64,000 bases of DNA from Xanthomonas vesicatoria ATCC 35937 (lineage in GTDB: Bacteria; Pseudomonadota; Gammaproteobacteria; Xanthomonadales; Xanthomonadaceae), in contig NZ_CP018725.1 of assembly GCF_001908725.1 (NCBI RefSeq), positions 744,001 through 808,000 of the forward strand, given 5' to 3'. Position numbers and translations under genes: made by a program. The notes under the pieces are model-generated. The model was given only the letters and a program-made list of their open reading frames with translations, ran no database searches and was not told the DNA's origin. The first letter of the stretch is position 1. Each line of letters opens with the position of its first letter. This document shows, one piece after another, positions 17,555-27,274 of the stretch.

Positions 17555-18853
17555 ATGTCCCCAGGTACCCTACATCGCAATAGTGAAAGCGCAGTCCTGC
17601 CGCAACGCGTATTGCTGGTGGAGAACTCGCGCACGTTCACCAGCATGCTGCGCGAAGCCATCGAGCAACGCGTGGAACTGCCGGTCACGGTCGTTTCGAC
17701 CCTGGCCGAAGCCGCACGCGTGCTCGACGAAGAAGACGGCTGGTTCCTGGTCCTGACCGGCCTGGTACTGGTCGACGGCGACCGCGACAAGGTCGTGGAG
17801 TTTTTTCTCTCGCGCAATTTGCCCACCGTGGTGGTCAGCGGCGTGTATGACGAGGACCTGCGCCAGCGCGTGCTGCAGCAGCAGATCATCGATTACGTGC
17901 TCAAAAATGCGCCGGGCAGCATCGAATATCTGGCCTGGCTGGTGCAGCGCCTGGAGCGCAATCGCCGCATCGGCGCACTGGTGGTGGACGATTCCTTGTC
18001 CGCACGCACCTATGCCGCCGCCCTGCTGTCGATGTACGGCTACCGCGTGGTGCTGGCCGCCGATGGCGCCGCCGGACTGGAGGCGATCGAACGCGACCCC
18101 GGCATCCGCCTGACCATCGTCGACCAGGAAATGCCCGGCATGGAAGGCGTGGAATTCACCCGCCGGCTGCGTGCGCTGCGCTCGCGGGACAAGGTCGCGG
18201 TAATCGGCATTTCCGGCAATAGCGACTCGTCGCTGATCCCGCGCTTCTTGAAGAATGGCGCCAACGACTTCCTGCGCAAGCCGTTCTCGCGCGAAGAATT
18301 CTTCTGCCGCGTCTCACAGAACGTGGACCAGCTGGAATTGATCGGCACGCTGCAGGATCTGGCCACGCGCGATTTTCTTACCGGCCTGCCGAATCGGCGC
18401 TACTTCCTGGAACAAAGCCAGCGCGTGATCCCCCAGCTGCTGTCGCAGGACCAGACGGTGACCGCGGCCATGCTGGATATCGACCACTTCAAACACATCA
18501 ACGACACCTGGGGCCACGAAGCCGGCGACCAGGCGCTGCGCGCGGTGGCCGCATCGGTCTCCGGGCATGCACGGCCGCAGGACCTGGTCGCGCGTTTCGG
18601 CGGCGAAGAATTCTGCCTGCTGGTGCCAGGACTGGATGCGGCCAATGCCACCAGCTACTTCGAAACCTTGCGCGAACGCATCAGTGCGCTACGCGTACGC
18701 GTTGGCGACGATACGCTGAGCATGACCGTGAGTATCGGCGTGTGCATCGCGACCGAAAGCGACCAGTCGCTGCATCATCTATTGAACGAAGCGGACAAGC
18801 ATCTGTATCTGGCCAAAGCCGGCGGCCGTAACCAGGTGCGGTTGGCGAGTTGA
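17555..18853 (+). CDS. Diguanylate cyclase with two receiver domains (REC-REC-GGDEF)
   Basis: Probable cyclic-di-GMP synthase, 432 residues, PleD-like. The first receiver domain (about 19-135) appears inactive: where the phospho-acceptor Asp is expected the sequence reads FLVLTGLVL. The second (about 140-260) is complete, with 'ALVVDDS', the acceptor in 'TIVDQEMPG' and the lysine in 'LRKPFS'. The cyclase domain has the active-site motif GGEEF at 349-353 and an inhibitory-site motif RPQD five residues before it, so product feedback is likely. No kinase gene is adjacent. It is a single gene with a 100-base spacer after puuB. Confidence 0.9.
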   Translation: MSPGTLHRNSESAVLPQRVLLVENSRTFTSMLREAIEQRVELPVTVVSTLAEAARVLDEEDGWFLVLTGLVLVDGDRDKVVEFFLSRNLPTVVVSGVYDEDLRQRVLQQQIIDYVLKNAPGSIEYLAWLVQRLERNRRIGALVVDDSLSARTYAAALLSMYGYRVVLAADGAAGLEAIERDPGIRLTIVDQEMPGMEGVEFTRRLRALRSRDKVAVIGISGNSDSSLIPRFLKNGANDFLRKPFSREEFFCRVSQNVDQLELIGTLQDLATRDFLTGLPNRRYFLEQSQRVIPQLLSQDQTVTAAMLDIDHFKHINDTWGHEAGDQALRAVAASVSGHARPQDLVARFGGEEFCLLVPGLDAANATSYFETLRERISALRVRVGDDTLSMTVSIGVCIATESDQSLHHLLNEADKHLYLAKAGGRNQVRLAS

Positions 18854-19266
18854 GCGCCGCACGCTTGGGCGCCTGAGACTGCAATGCGGCCTGGTACGTT
18901 CCATCGTTGAACCGGAAAACCGATGAGCACGCCGCCATTGGCGGGAGCGACGCATTACCGGAGTAAAGAGGCACGGAACCGCAAGCAGAAAGGCTGCGCA
19001 ACCGCTGCCCTGAACCGGCTTGCAATACGCACATCGTGCACTTTCTCCGTATCGCCCAGCACCACCGGGTAATCGCTCGCGCCGTTTTCGTTGCTGAGAA
19101 TGGTGCATGCGACCTGCGCCCAGGTGGCGCGCTCAGCCAGTGCCGATGCCTGCGGTGGCATGGCGCCGCAGGATCCAACTGGGAGCTTGCCCGTTTGATC
19201 GAGATCAACGCGCCATTGCTAGCGCATGCCTATTGTCCACCCATCGCATTGATCAATGGATTTTCG
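18854..19266. other. Intergenic stretch, no convincing gene
   Basis: About 410 bases between the cyclase and the hemerythrin gene. A minus-strand reading at 18,955-19,161 (68 residues) has fairly ordinary composition in its middle part and could be the remnant of a lost gene. It has no ribosome site or recognisable family, so I do not call it. Confidence 0.4.
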
Positions 19267-19728
19267 ATGGCATTGCTGGTTTGGCAGGACGACCTCAACA
19301 CCGGGATCGAGGTCATCGATCATCAACACCGGCGCATCGTCGAGATGATCAACCACCTGCATGTTGCGCAGACCAGTCTGCAGCGATTGGCTGTCGCCGA
19401 GGTGATCGACGAACTGATCGACTACACGCTGTCGCACTTCGCGTTCGAAGAAGAGTTGATGGAGCAGGCCGGCTACCCTTTCAGCCTGGCGCACAAGCGG
19501 GTGCATCTCGTGTTCGGCAAGCGTGTCGGCGAGTATCGGCTGCGGTTCCAGGCCGGTGAAGACGTCACCGATGAACTGCGCAACATGCTTTCGCGCTGGC
19601 TGTTCAATCACATTCGCGGCGACGACCAGGCCTACGCACCGCAGGTGATCGCCCATCTCAACCAGTTCTCGCGCAGTCACCAACATGGCACCTGGCTGGG
19701 ACGCACACTACAGCGGATCTTTCGCTAA
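19267..19728 (+). CDS. Bacteriohemerythrin
   Basis: A small oxygen-binding di-iron protein, 153 residues. Iron ligands fit the hemerythrin pattern: '[14 protein letters not shown]' (H and HxxxE-like), 'HFAFEEELM' (HxxxE), 'HKRVH' and the final 'HIRGDDQAY' (HxxxxD). The ATG giving MALLVWQDD starts exactly where family members start. The role may be oxygen storage, delivery or sensing. It stands alone, between a diguanylate cyclase and a transporter on the opposite strand. Confidence 0.92.
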   Translation: MALLVWQDDLNTGIEVIDHQHRRIVEMINHLHVAQTSLQRLAVAEVIDELIDYTLSHFAFEEELMEQAGYPFSLAHKRVHLVFGKRVGEYRLRFQAGEDVTDELRNMLSRWLFNHIRGDDQAYAPQVIAHLNQFSRSHQHGTWLGRTLQRIFR

Positions 19729-19802
19729 CTCGCAGGCGCGCGCTGCGCGCTAGATGCGTTTATCCGACACGCACCATTGCGTGCCAGCACACGCCTGAGA
19801 AG

Positions 19803-21101
19803 TTACGTGCCAGGAAGCGCCTTGGGCCGCGAGCGCCGCGCCACCGTCAATGCGAGCAAGCTCAACACGGCGGCGGCGCCCAGGTAGTAACCCACCGCTT
19901 GCACCCCGTAGCGGGCCGCCAGTTGCGTGGCCAGGTACGGTGCCGGCGCCGCGCCCAGGATGCTGGCCAGGTTGAACGACAGCGACGCGCCGGTGTAGCG
20001 CACTTCGGTGGGATACAACTCCGCCAGCAAGGTGCCACAGGGCCCGTAGGTCAGCCCCATGAAGAAGAATCCCAGGCCAAGAAAGACCAGCACTTGCAGC
20101 GGGTGATGTGCCTGGAACAACGGCGCGAACGCCAGCCCGAACGCAACAATGGCGACGCTGGCGAGCATCATCGCCAATGGTGCGCCGTGCCGGTCTCCGA
20201 ACTTGGCCGACAGCGGAATGCCGAGTGCAAAAAATACGATGCCGGCCATCTGCAGCAAGAGGAATTGTTCCTTGTCGTAGCCCAGCGTCTTGGTGCCATA
20301 GCCCAACGCGAATACGGTCATCAGGTAGAACAACACGAAGGTGGCAAACGCGCCCAGCGTGCCAACGAGCAACGCCGGCCAATGCTGTGAAATTACCGTG
20401 CCCAGCGGCAGCCGCACACGCGTCTTGCGATCCAGGGTTTTTTGAAAGTCCGGCGTTTCAGTGATGCTCAGGCGTACCCACAGCCCTGTCAGCACCAATA
20501 AGGCGCTTGCCAGAAATGGCACCCGCCACCCCCACTGCAAGAAGGCCGCATCGTCCAGCAGTGCGCCCATGCCCAGGAAGGTGCCGGTGGACAGCAAAAA
20601 GCCCAACGGCGCACCCAGCTGCGGAAACATGCCGTACCACACACGTTTGCCCGGCGGCGCGTTCTCGGTGGCAAGCAGCACCGCTCCGCCCCACTCGCCG
20701 CCAAGGCCCAACCCCTGGCCAAACCGGCAAACCGCCAGCAGCAACGGCGCCCAAACCCCGATTTGCGCATAGCCGGGCAACAGACCAATAGCTACCGTGG
20801 ACAGGCCCATGGTCAGCAGCGCTGCCACCAGCGTGGCCTTGCGGCCCACCCGATCGCCAAAGTGCCCGAACACCGCCGAGCCCACCGGCCGCGCGATGAA
20901 AGCCACCGCAAAGGTCGCCAGCGACTGCAGCATCGCCGCACTGCCGTCACCGGCCGGAAAGAACAACGTCGGGAACACCAGCACCGCAGCGGTGGCATAG
21001 ATGTAGAAATCGAAGAATTCGATGGTGGTGCCGATCAGGCTGGCAAACAGCACGCGCGCAGGCGAATTGACGGGCGTAGCGAGTGGCGCGGCGGCAGTCA
21101 T
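19803..21101 (-). CDS. Metabolite:H+ symporter, MHS family MFS transporter
   Basis: A 12-helix inner-membrane transporter, 432 residues from the ATG (MTAAAPLATP); an upstream in-frame extension lacks family character. MHS hallmarks are 'ASLIGTTIEFFDFYIYATAA' in helix 1, the loop 'GHFGDRVGRKATL', 'CRFGQGLGLGGEWGGAVLL', and 'RVWYGMFPQLGAPLGFLLSTG'. The group includes shikimate, citrate and proline/betaine carriers, so substrates are probably small carboxylates. The exact substrate cannot be read from the sequence. Confidence 0.9.
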   Translation of the reverse strand: MTAAAPLATPVNSPARVLFASLIGTTIEFFDFYIYATAAVLVFPTLFFPAGDGSAAMLQSLATFAVAFIARPVGSAVFGHFGDRVGRKATLVAALLTMGLSTVAIGLLPGYAQIGVWAPLLLAVCRFGQGLGLGGEWGGAVLLATENAPPGKRVWYGMFPQLGAPLGFLLSTGTFLGMGALLDDAAFLQWGWRVPFLASALLVLTGLWVRLSITETPDFQKTLDRKTRVRLPLGTVISQHWPALLVGTLGAFATFVLFYLMTVFALGYGTKTLGYDKEQFLLLQMAGIVFFALGIPLSAKFGDRHGAPLAMMLASVAIVAFGLAFAPLFQAHHPLQVLVFLGLGFFFMGLTYGPCGTLLAELYPTEVRYTGASLSFNLASILGAAPAPYLATQLAARYGVQAVGYYLGAAAVLSLLALTVARRSRPKALPGT

Positions 21102-21763
21102 CGTTGATCGGCATCCAGACAGACAAGACGGCTGATTCTGGCAGATCGTGGCAACGCTTTGCGCAGGCGAACCGGTTGGTAAAAAGTTACAGGCGTGACC
21201 GACGGTGCTATGGGCTAGGCATCCTTGCCTTGCCCGCTTAAGGCGATCGACAAAGCGTAGCCAACTGCTGTTCAAGTGCTTTGGTTGCAGAACGCTTGAT
21301 CTGCGGTATTGCTGCGACTATTTCCCGCTAAAGCTTGGTTGGTTTGCTGAAGGGCCCTTGTCCGCCCACCATCGCGGGACACGCCGCAAGTACGTCCCTG
21401 TAGGCTCTTACGCGACGGTGAGCGGACAAGGACCAGTCGAGATGGTCGGTGTGTCAGTGCAAGCGATAGGCGACCTTCGCTTTCTGCGCCGCGCTGCGCC
21501 GCCTGCGTATTAAGAGCAGCTCGCATAAAACCGCCGACCAACGCTCTGGTGCGGTGACCTCGCCGATTGCGGGACCGTTGGCGGCATGGATGCCGCCATC
21601 GAGCGCCCAGGGATGGGTTTACGGCGTGTCCCGCAAGCGGTGAGGGCACCGCGCGCTCGCCCAACGACGCTTTTGGCTCAAACCCGTGACCCTCGTCGTT
21701 CCTGGATGCGGTACCAACCAAATCCAAAACACCGCCAGCTCTTCATCAAAGCGGGAAGATCGC
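21102..21763. other. Non-coding spacer carrying a repeat element
   Basis: 660 bases separate the MHS transporter (reading left) from the end of the small protein gene near fdhF. It contains the palindromic element annotated separately. The remainder shows no gene. Confidence 0.5.
21349..21665. repeat. Composite palindromic repeat, single diverged copy
   Basis: Two modules are present. The first runs from CCCTTGTCCGCCCACCATCGC through GGGACACGCCGCAAGTACGT to GCGGACAAGGACCAGTC. The second runs from GCGGTGACCTCGCCGATTGC, GGGACC and GGCGGCATGGATGCCGCC to GTCCCGCAAGCGGTGAGGGC. Each module has complementary ends. Both recur, better conserved and partly multiplied, at 51,175-51,790, 30 kb away. Confidence 0.75.
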
Positions 21764-22072
21764 TTAACCGCCCTGCGGCGCTTGCGCCGTTGCACGCTGT
21801 ACGTGTTCATCCAGACCGGCAGCGGTAATCACCGCAAATTGCCGTTCGCCACGCTCTTCTACGCGGACCCAGTCCGGGCCAGGTTCACCGTCCAGGTTTG
21901 CCGTCCCCAGCCAGGCGAGCGTGCGCAGTAACACGCTCATGCGCACACCCAGTTGCTTGCACAACTTAGCCAGAGACACGCCTTCCGGCGCATCGGCCAG
22001 GACGTGCAATAGCTTCGCAGTGAGTTGCGGGTCAGCGGACAAGCACGGCCCCGATATCGCGCGGCGCCGCAT
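21764..22072 (-). CDS. Small winged-helix-like protein at the end of the formate dehydrogenase cluster
   Basis: The 102-residue product has a helix-turn-helix-like middle, 'LTAKLLHVLADAPEGVSLAKLCKQLGVRMSVLLRTLAWLG', followed by a beta-type 'WVRVEERGERQFAVITAAG', which together resemble a compact winged helix. It overlaps the 3' end of the molybdoenzyme gene by about 40 bases, so it is likely translated from the same message. A transcriptional role is inferred from the fold only. The start is uncertain because of the overlap. Confidence 0.6.
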   Translation of the reverse strand: MRRRAISGPCLSADPQLTAKLLHVLADAPEGVSLAKLCKQLGVRMSVLLRTLAWLGTANLDGEPGPDWVRVEERGERQFAVITAAGLDEHVQRATAQAPQGG

Positions 22073-24380
22073 CGGCAGTTTCTAGGCGATGCGGCAGCAC
22101 GATCACCGGAATCGACTTGGAGGTCGGCGTACGTGCTTCGTCGGCAAAACTCGACAGCGGCACCAGCGCGTTGGTTTCCGGGTAATACGCGGCCAGGCAG
22201 CCACGCGGAATGTTGTAGTCCACCAGCAGGAAACGCCGCGCCTCGCGATGCACGCCGTCTTCGCACAGGCTTTCCAAATCCACCCAATCGCCGGCCTTCA
22301 TGTTCAACGCGGCGATATCGGCGCCGTTGATGAACAACACGCGGCGCTCGCCGAACACGCCGCGGTAGCGATCGTCCAGCCCGTAGATGGTGGTGTTGTA
22401 TTGATCGTGCGAGCGCGTGGTGGCGAGCGTAAACACCATCTGATCGCCTCGCGAACGCCGCGCGCGATGAATCGGGTTGTCGGTGGGGACCGCGTGCGCC
22501 TTGAACACTGCACGCTGCTCAGGGGTGACCCAGTGGCGGTCACGCGCGGTGTTGGACAGGCGAAAACCGCCCGGCGTGCGTACGCGCTCGTTGAAGTCGG
22601 CAAAGTCCGGGAACACCTGTGCGATCAGGTCGCGGATGCGGTCGTAATCGCCGACCAGCCAGCGCCAGCGGATGGCGCTGCGCGCACCCAGCGTGGCTTC
22701 TGCCATGCGCGCAACGATCGCCGGCTCCGACAACAGCTCCGGCGAGGCGGGCGGGTTGATGCCGGCCGACAGGTGCACCATGCTCATCGAATCCTCTACC
22801 GTCACGCCTTGCGAGCCGGTGTCCTGGATATCGATTTCGGTACGCCCCAGGCACGGCAGGATCAACGCATCGCGTCCGTGCACCAGATGGCTGCGATTGA
22901 GCTTGGTGGTGACGTGCACCGTAAGTTCGCAGTTGCGTAATGCGCGGTGCGTGGCGTCGGTATCCGGCGTGGCGGCAGCAAAATTGCCGCCCATCGCGAA
23001 GAACACCTTGCCCCGCCCGTCCAGCATCGCTTCAATCGCACCGACGGTATCGAAGCCATCTTCGCGCGGCGGCGCAAAGCCGAACACCGACTGCAGCTTG
23101 TCCAGGAAGGCGGCCGGCGGTTTTTCGTAGATCATCATCGTGCGGTCGCCCTGCACGTTGCTATGCCCGCGCACCGGGCACACGCCTGCGCCGGGACGGC
23201 CCAGATGACCGCGCAGCAACAGCAGGTTGGTGATCATGTGGATGGTGGCCACCGAGTGCTTGTGCTGGGTGATGCCCATGCCCCAGCACGCAATCACACG
23301 CTCGGCCTTTAGATAGATCTCGCCGGCCTTGCGCAGCGCCGCCTCGTCCAGGCCGGATTCTTCGACAATCGTGTCCCAGCGCTCGGCATGCACATCGGCA
23401 GCGAATGCGTCGAAATTCGCGGTGTGCTCGGCGATGAAATCCAGATCCAGCAACCGCGGCGTGCCATCGCGCTGCGCCTGCGCATCGCGCTCCAGCACAT
23501 GCTTGATGATGCCCTTCAACGCTGCCAGGTCGCCGCCGATCTTGAGCTGGAAATAATCCGAGGCGATGCGCGTGGAGCCGTTGTGCAGCATCTCCAGCTT
23601 GTCCTGCGGGTCGGCAAATTTCTCCAGCCCGCGTTCGCGCAGCGGATTGAACGCCGCAATCGCCGCGCCACGCTTGGAGGCCTGGCGCAACTCGCCCAGC
23701 ATGCGCGGGTGATTGGTGCCCGGGTTCTGGCCGAAGATGAAGATGGCATCGGCCAACTCGAAATCGTGCAACGACACCGTGCCCTTGCCCACGCCGATCT
23801 GCGCGCGCAGGGCGGTGCCGGAGGGCTCGTGGCACATGTTGGAGCAGTCAGGGAAGTTGTTGGTCCCGAACTCGCGCACAAACAACTGATACAAAAACGC
23901 CGCTTCGTTGCTGGTCCGCCCGGAGGTGTAGAAGATCGCCTCGTCCGGGGTTGCCAGGCCATTGAGATGGCCGGCGATCTGCGCAAACGCAGCGTCCCAG
24001 CTCACCGGCACGTAATGATCGGTGGCGGCGTCGTAGCGCATCGGGTGGGTCAAGCGGCCCTGCCCTTCCAGCCAGTAGTCACTGTACTGCGACAGCAGGC
24101 TCACGCTGTGCGAGGCGAAGAGCTCCGGCCCGGCGCGGCGCGCGGTGGACTCGGCGGCCACGGCCTTGGCGCCGTTTTCGCAGAACTCGAAGGTGGAGGT
24201 GTGGTCGCGATCCGGCCAGGCGCAGCCCGGGCAATCGAAGCCGTCCGGCTGGTTGGCGTGCAGCAGCGTCTTGGCGCCCTGCACCGCGATGTCCTGTTCC
24301 ATCAGGTGCTTGGCTACCGAGCGCAATGCGCCCCAGCCGCCCGCGGGATTGTCGTACTGCTTGATGGTTTTCTTGCTCAT
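22032..24380 (-). CDS. Formate dehydrogenase-like molybdopterin oxidoreductase, FdhF/YdeP family
   Basis: A large molybdenum enzyme of the DMSO-reductase superfamily, 782 residues from the ATG giving MSKKTIKQYD. Features are an N-terminal cysteine cluster 'CPGCAWPDRD...FCENGAKA', 'IFYTSGRTSNEAAFLYQLFVREFGTNNFPDCSNMCHEPSG' around the expected cofactor ligand region, 'FGQNPGTNHPRML', and the C-terminal 'ATTRSHDQYNTTIYG' of the cofactor-binding domain. It lacks selenocysteine and a clear ferredoxin module. The start overlaps the fdhD stop by 4 bases. YdeP-type enzymes are linked to formate metabolism or acid resistance, and the precise substrate is unproven. Confidence 0.9.
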   Translation of the reverse strand: MSKKTIKQYDNPAGGWGALRSVAKHLMEQDIAVQGAKTLLHANQPDGFDCPGCAWPDRDHTSTFEFCENGAKAVAAESTARRAGPELFASHSVSLLSQYSDYWLEGQGRLTHPMRYDAATDHYVPVSWDAAFAQIAGHLNGLATPDEAIFYTSGRTSNEAAFLYQLFVREFGTNNFPDCSNMCHEPSGTALRAQIGVGKGTVSLHDFELADAIFIFGQNPGTNHPRMLGELRQASKRGAAIAAFNPLRERGLEKFADPQDKLEMLHNGSTRIASDYFQLKIGGDLAALKGIIKHVLERDAQAQRDGTPRLLDLDFIAEHTANFDAFAADVHAERWDTIVEESGLDEAALRKAGEIYLKAERVIACWGMGITQHKHSVATIHMITNLLLLRGHLGRPGAGVCPVRGHSNVQGDRTMMIYEKPPAAFLDKLQSVFGFAPPREDGFDTVGAIEAMLDGRGKVFFAMGGNFAAATPDTDATHRALRNCELTVHVTTKLNRSHLVHGRDALILPCLGRTEIDIQDTGSQGVTVEDSMSMVHLSAGINPPASPELLSEPAIVARMAEATLGARSAIRWRWLVGDYDRIRDLIAQVFPDFADFNERVRTPGGFRLSNTARDRHWVTPEQRAVFKAHAVPTDNPIHRARRSRGDQMVFTLATTRSHDQYNTTIYGLDDRYRGVFGERRVLFINGADIAALNMKAGDWVDLESLCEDGVHREARRFLLVDYNIPRGCLAAYYPETNALVPLSSFADEARTPTSKSIPVIVLPHRLETADAAPRDIGAVLVR

Positions 24381-25222
24381 GCGGGCTCTCCCACGGCAAC
24401 GCCCAGATTCAGGCGTTGTGGATGGCTGTAAACAACACAATCGTGATTGCGGGCAAAACCGACCAGGGTCAGGCCCGCGCTGTCGGCCAGGCTGATCGCC
24501 AGCGCGGTCGGTGCCGAGATCGCCGCCAAGAGCGGAATCCGGGCCTGCGCAGCTTTCATGGCCATTTCGTAACTGGCGCGGCTGGTGACCACCGCAAACC
24601 CTTGCGATGCATCGATGCGCGCGCGCGCCAATGCACCGATTAATTTATCCAACGCGTTGTGGCGGCCGACGTCTTCGCGCACGAGCTGCACTGCCCCGTT
24701 TGCGTCCGCCCAACCGGCCGCGTGCACGGCGCCGGTCTGCGCGGCGATCGGCTGCTGGGCATGTAATGCCTCCAGCGCGCGCGCCAGCGCATCGGTGTCG
24801 ATCTGCAGCGTCGATTGCACCTGCGGCGGCACACGTAGCACCGCCTCGATTGATTCATTGCCGCACACGCCGCAACCACTACGTCCATCCAGATTGCGCC
24901 GCCGCTGGTCCAACGCGGCCGCGCGCTCGGGCGGGATCTCGATCTGCAGCGACGCGCCTTCCAGAAAGGTCTCCACCGCGACCACGCGCAGATCCTGCGC
25001 GTGGTCGACGATGCCTTCGCTCAAGGAAAACCCGAGCGCGAAATCCTCCAGGTCTTCCGGCGTGGCCATCATCACTGCGAACGGCACCTGGTTATAGATC
25101 AGGGCAACCGGCATCTCGGCCGCCACCATGTCCTGCACGGTGGCACCGCGGCCGCCGCGATGACGGACAACCGTGCGCACCACACTGCCAGGGCGCACTG
25201 CACGAGACGATGGGATGGTCAT
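24377..25222 (-). CDS. fdhD: Formate dehydrogenase sulfurtransferase FdhD
   Basis: FdhD passes sulfur to the molybdenum cofactor of formate dehydrogenases, without which they are inactive. The 281-residue protein has the essential CxxC as Cys117 and Cys120 in GRSGCGVCG, preceded by 'DFALGFSLSEGIV' and followed by 'VREDVGRHNALDKLIGA' and 'SRASYEMAMKAA', all family signatures. It overlaps the oxidoreductase downstream by 4 bases and sits just after the transporter gene, which makes the three a formate-metabolism operon. Confidence 0.95.
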   Translation of the reverse strand: MTIPSSRAVRPGSVVRTVVRHRGGRGATVQDMVAAEMPVALIYNQVPFAVMMATPEDLEDFALGFSLSEGIVDHAQDLRVVAVETFLEGASLQIEIPPERAAALDQRRRNLDGRSGCGVCGNESIEAVLRVPPQVQSTLQIDTDALARALEALHAQQPIAAQTGAVHAAGWADANGAVQLVREDVGRHNALDKLIGALARARIDASQGFAVVTSRASYEMAMKAAQARIPLLAAISAPTALAISLADSAGLTLVGFARNHDCVVYSHPQRLNLGVAVGEPA

Positions 25223-25228
25223 CTCACC

Positions 25229-26908
25229 TCAGTGAAACAGCACGAAGGCTTTCTGCAGCGTCACCCAGATGCCGAACGCCATCGGGATGCCGACCGCCAA
25301 CCAAGCAAACGCAACCAGCGCAGGATTACCGCCATGCCCGATCCGCGACATCTGGTCCGGCGGCAGCACCGCATGCCCGCTACGGTCAACCTTCTCGTGC
25401 GCCAGCTGCTTCTCGCGTGCCAGTTCGTCGGGCGTCATGAAATGACGCGCGGCCACCGGGCGCACCAGCAAATTACAGATCAGGCCGAGCACGAGCATGC
25501 CGGCGAGGATGTACATGGTGGTGTTGTAGACCTGTGACGGCGGGCTGCCGTGCGCCAGCTGGTACTCGCGCATGTACCCCACGACCACCGGGCCGAGGAT
25601 GCCGGCGGTGGCCCAGGCAGTCAGCAGACGGCCATGGATGGCACCGACCATCTGGGTGCCGAACAGATCGGCCAGATACGCCGGAATGGTGGCAAAGCCG
25701 CCGCCATACATCGACAGGATGATGCAGAAGATGCCGACGAAAAGCGCAATGCCGCCCACACCACCAGCCGACGGCGCCGCCGCGTACAGGCAGATGCCCA
25801 GCACAAAGAACAACGTGTAGGTGTTCTTGCGGCCGAGCTTGTCGGACATGCTGGCCCAGAAGAAACGGCCACCGATGTTGAACAGGCTGAGCAGGCCGGT
25901 GAAGCCTGCCGCAATCGCCGCGATGCTGGCCAACTGGGCCGGATCCAGACTACCGAAGCCGATATCCATGCCGATCAGACGGCCGCCAAAGACCTCCTGC
26001 AGCATCGGCGAAGACATGCCGATCACCCCGATGCCGGCCGAGACGTTCAAGCACAACACGCCCCACAGCAACCAGAACTGCGGAATGCCCCAGACCTTTT
26101 TCACATGCACATGGTTGGCGGTGATCATGGCGTTGTTGCTGGCCACCGGAGCGGTCCAGCCAGCCGGGGTCCAGCCGCTCGGCGGCACGCGGTAACCGAA
26201 GGCGCCGGCCATCATGAAGACGAAGTACAGCGCGGCCATGACCAGGAAGGTTTCCATCACGCCCACCGAGGTCGGCGTGGCGAAGTGGCGCATCAGCGCA
26301 TCGGCCAGTGGGCTGCCGATCATCGCGCCGCCGCCGAACCCCATGATGGCCATGCCGGTCGCCATGCCGCGGCGGTCCGGGAACCATTTGATCAGGGTCG
26401 ACACCGGCGAGATATAGCCCAGGCCCAGACCGATGCCGCCGATCACGCCCGAACCCAGCCACAGCATCCAGATCTGATGGAAATGGATGCCAGCCGCCGA
26501 GATCACCAGGCCGCCGCACCAGCACAGCGCCGAAACCACGCCGGCCTTGCGCGGACCGGCACGTTCCAGCCAGCCGCCCCAGATCGCCGCCGAGCATCCC
26601 AGCAGCACGAAGAACAGGGTGTACATCCACTGCAGCTCGCTGATCTTCCAGTCGCAGGTGCTTGCCACCATGCGCGCGAACAGGCCCATGTCGGCCGGGC
26701 AGGCAATCGCTTCGGTGATGCCCAGCGCCTTGGACAGCGGCAGCCAGAACACGCTGAAGCCATAGGCCATGCCGATACAGAGATGGATTGCCAGTGCAGC
26801 CGGCGGCACCAGCCAACGATTGAACCCCGGACGCGCAACGATGCGCTCCTTGGACAGCAAACCGGTGTCTGCGCCACTGGCTGCCGCCACGGTGGACCCT
26901 TGCGTCAT
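25229..26908 (-). CDS. Oxalate/formate antiporter family MFS transporter
   Basis: A 559-residue inner-membrane carrier of the OFA group. Motifs are 'GMAYGFSVFWLPL' in helix 1, 'GGIGLGLGYISPVSTLIKWFPDRRGMATGMAIMGFGGGAMIGSPLA', and 'GRFFWASMSDKLGRKNTYTLFF'. It has a long loop with 'GWTPAGW' before helix 7, and an additional membrane segment at the very C-terminus ('VAFAWLAVGIPMAFGIWVTLQKAF') beyond the usual 12. The ATG has a GGGGAA ribosome site. It leads the fdhD-molybdoenzyme operon, so formate or oxalate is the probable cargo. Confidence 0.9.
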   Translation of the reverse strand: MTQGSTVAAASGADTGLLSKERIVARPGFNRWLVPPAALAIHLCIGMAYGFSVFWLPLSKALGITEAIACPADMGLFARMVASTCDWKISELQWMYTLFFVLLGCSAAIWGGWLERAGPRKAGVVSALCWCGGLVISAAGIHFHQIWMLWLGSGVIGGIGLGLGYISPVSTLIKWFPDRRGMATGMAIMGFGGGAMIGSPLADALMRHFATPTSVGVMETFLVMAALYFVFMMAGAFGYRVPPSGWTPAGWTAPVASNNAMITANHVHVKKVWGIPQFWLLWGVLCLNVSAGIGVIGMSSPMLQEVFGGRLIGMDIGFGSLDPAQLASIAAIAAGFTGLLSLFNIGGRFFWASMSDKLGRKNTYTLFFVLGICLYAAAPSAGGVGGIALFVGIFCIILSMYGGGFATIPAYLADLFGTQMVGAIHGRLLTAWATAGILGPVVVGYMREYQLAHGSPPSQVYNTTMYILAGMLVLGLICNLLVRPVAARHFMTPDELAREKQLAHEKVDRSGHAVLPPDQMSRIGHGGNPALVAFAWLAVGIPMAFGIWVTLQKAFVLFH

Positions 26909-27274
26909 TCTTGATTCCCCAAAATGAAGTGCGATAAAGGCGATTGACGCCTGCGATTGATCGGCGTGTTGCGATATATGCGGCGGCGACAACCAGACCC
27001 AGCAAGCGGTTGTCTGGCGCATCATCGGCAATCCTTGCAGCTTTGCAATGCTCGGCGACGCCTCGCAGCGTTCCATCGCATCGCCACACACACGCCATAC
27101 AAGCGTTCCTTGAGATTAGCGGCCGACGCTGCGACTAATTAACTAGTCCTTACGAGCTAGATCAACCGCTGCCCGGAAGAACTGTCTGGGCATACCGCCC
27201 ATTCTCGCCAGACGCCGAGGTGACGACCGGGGCGAAGGCTGCGTACAGTCGGGAGACCCGTGACGGAGCCACTC

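Noticed and set aside
18955-19161. 68-codon minus-strand frame between the cyclase and hemerythrin genes
   Set aside because: Composition is fairly protein-like in the middle, but there is no family match I recognise and no ribosome site. It is noted as a possible gene remnant only.
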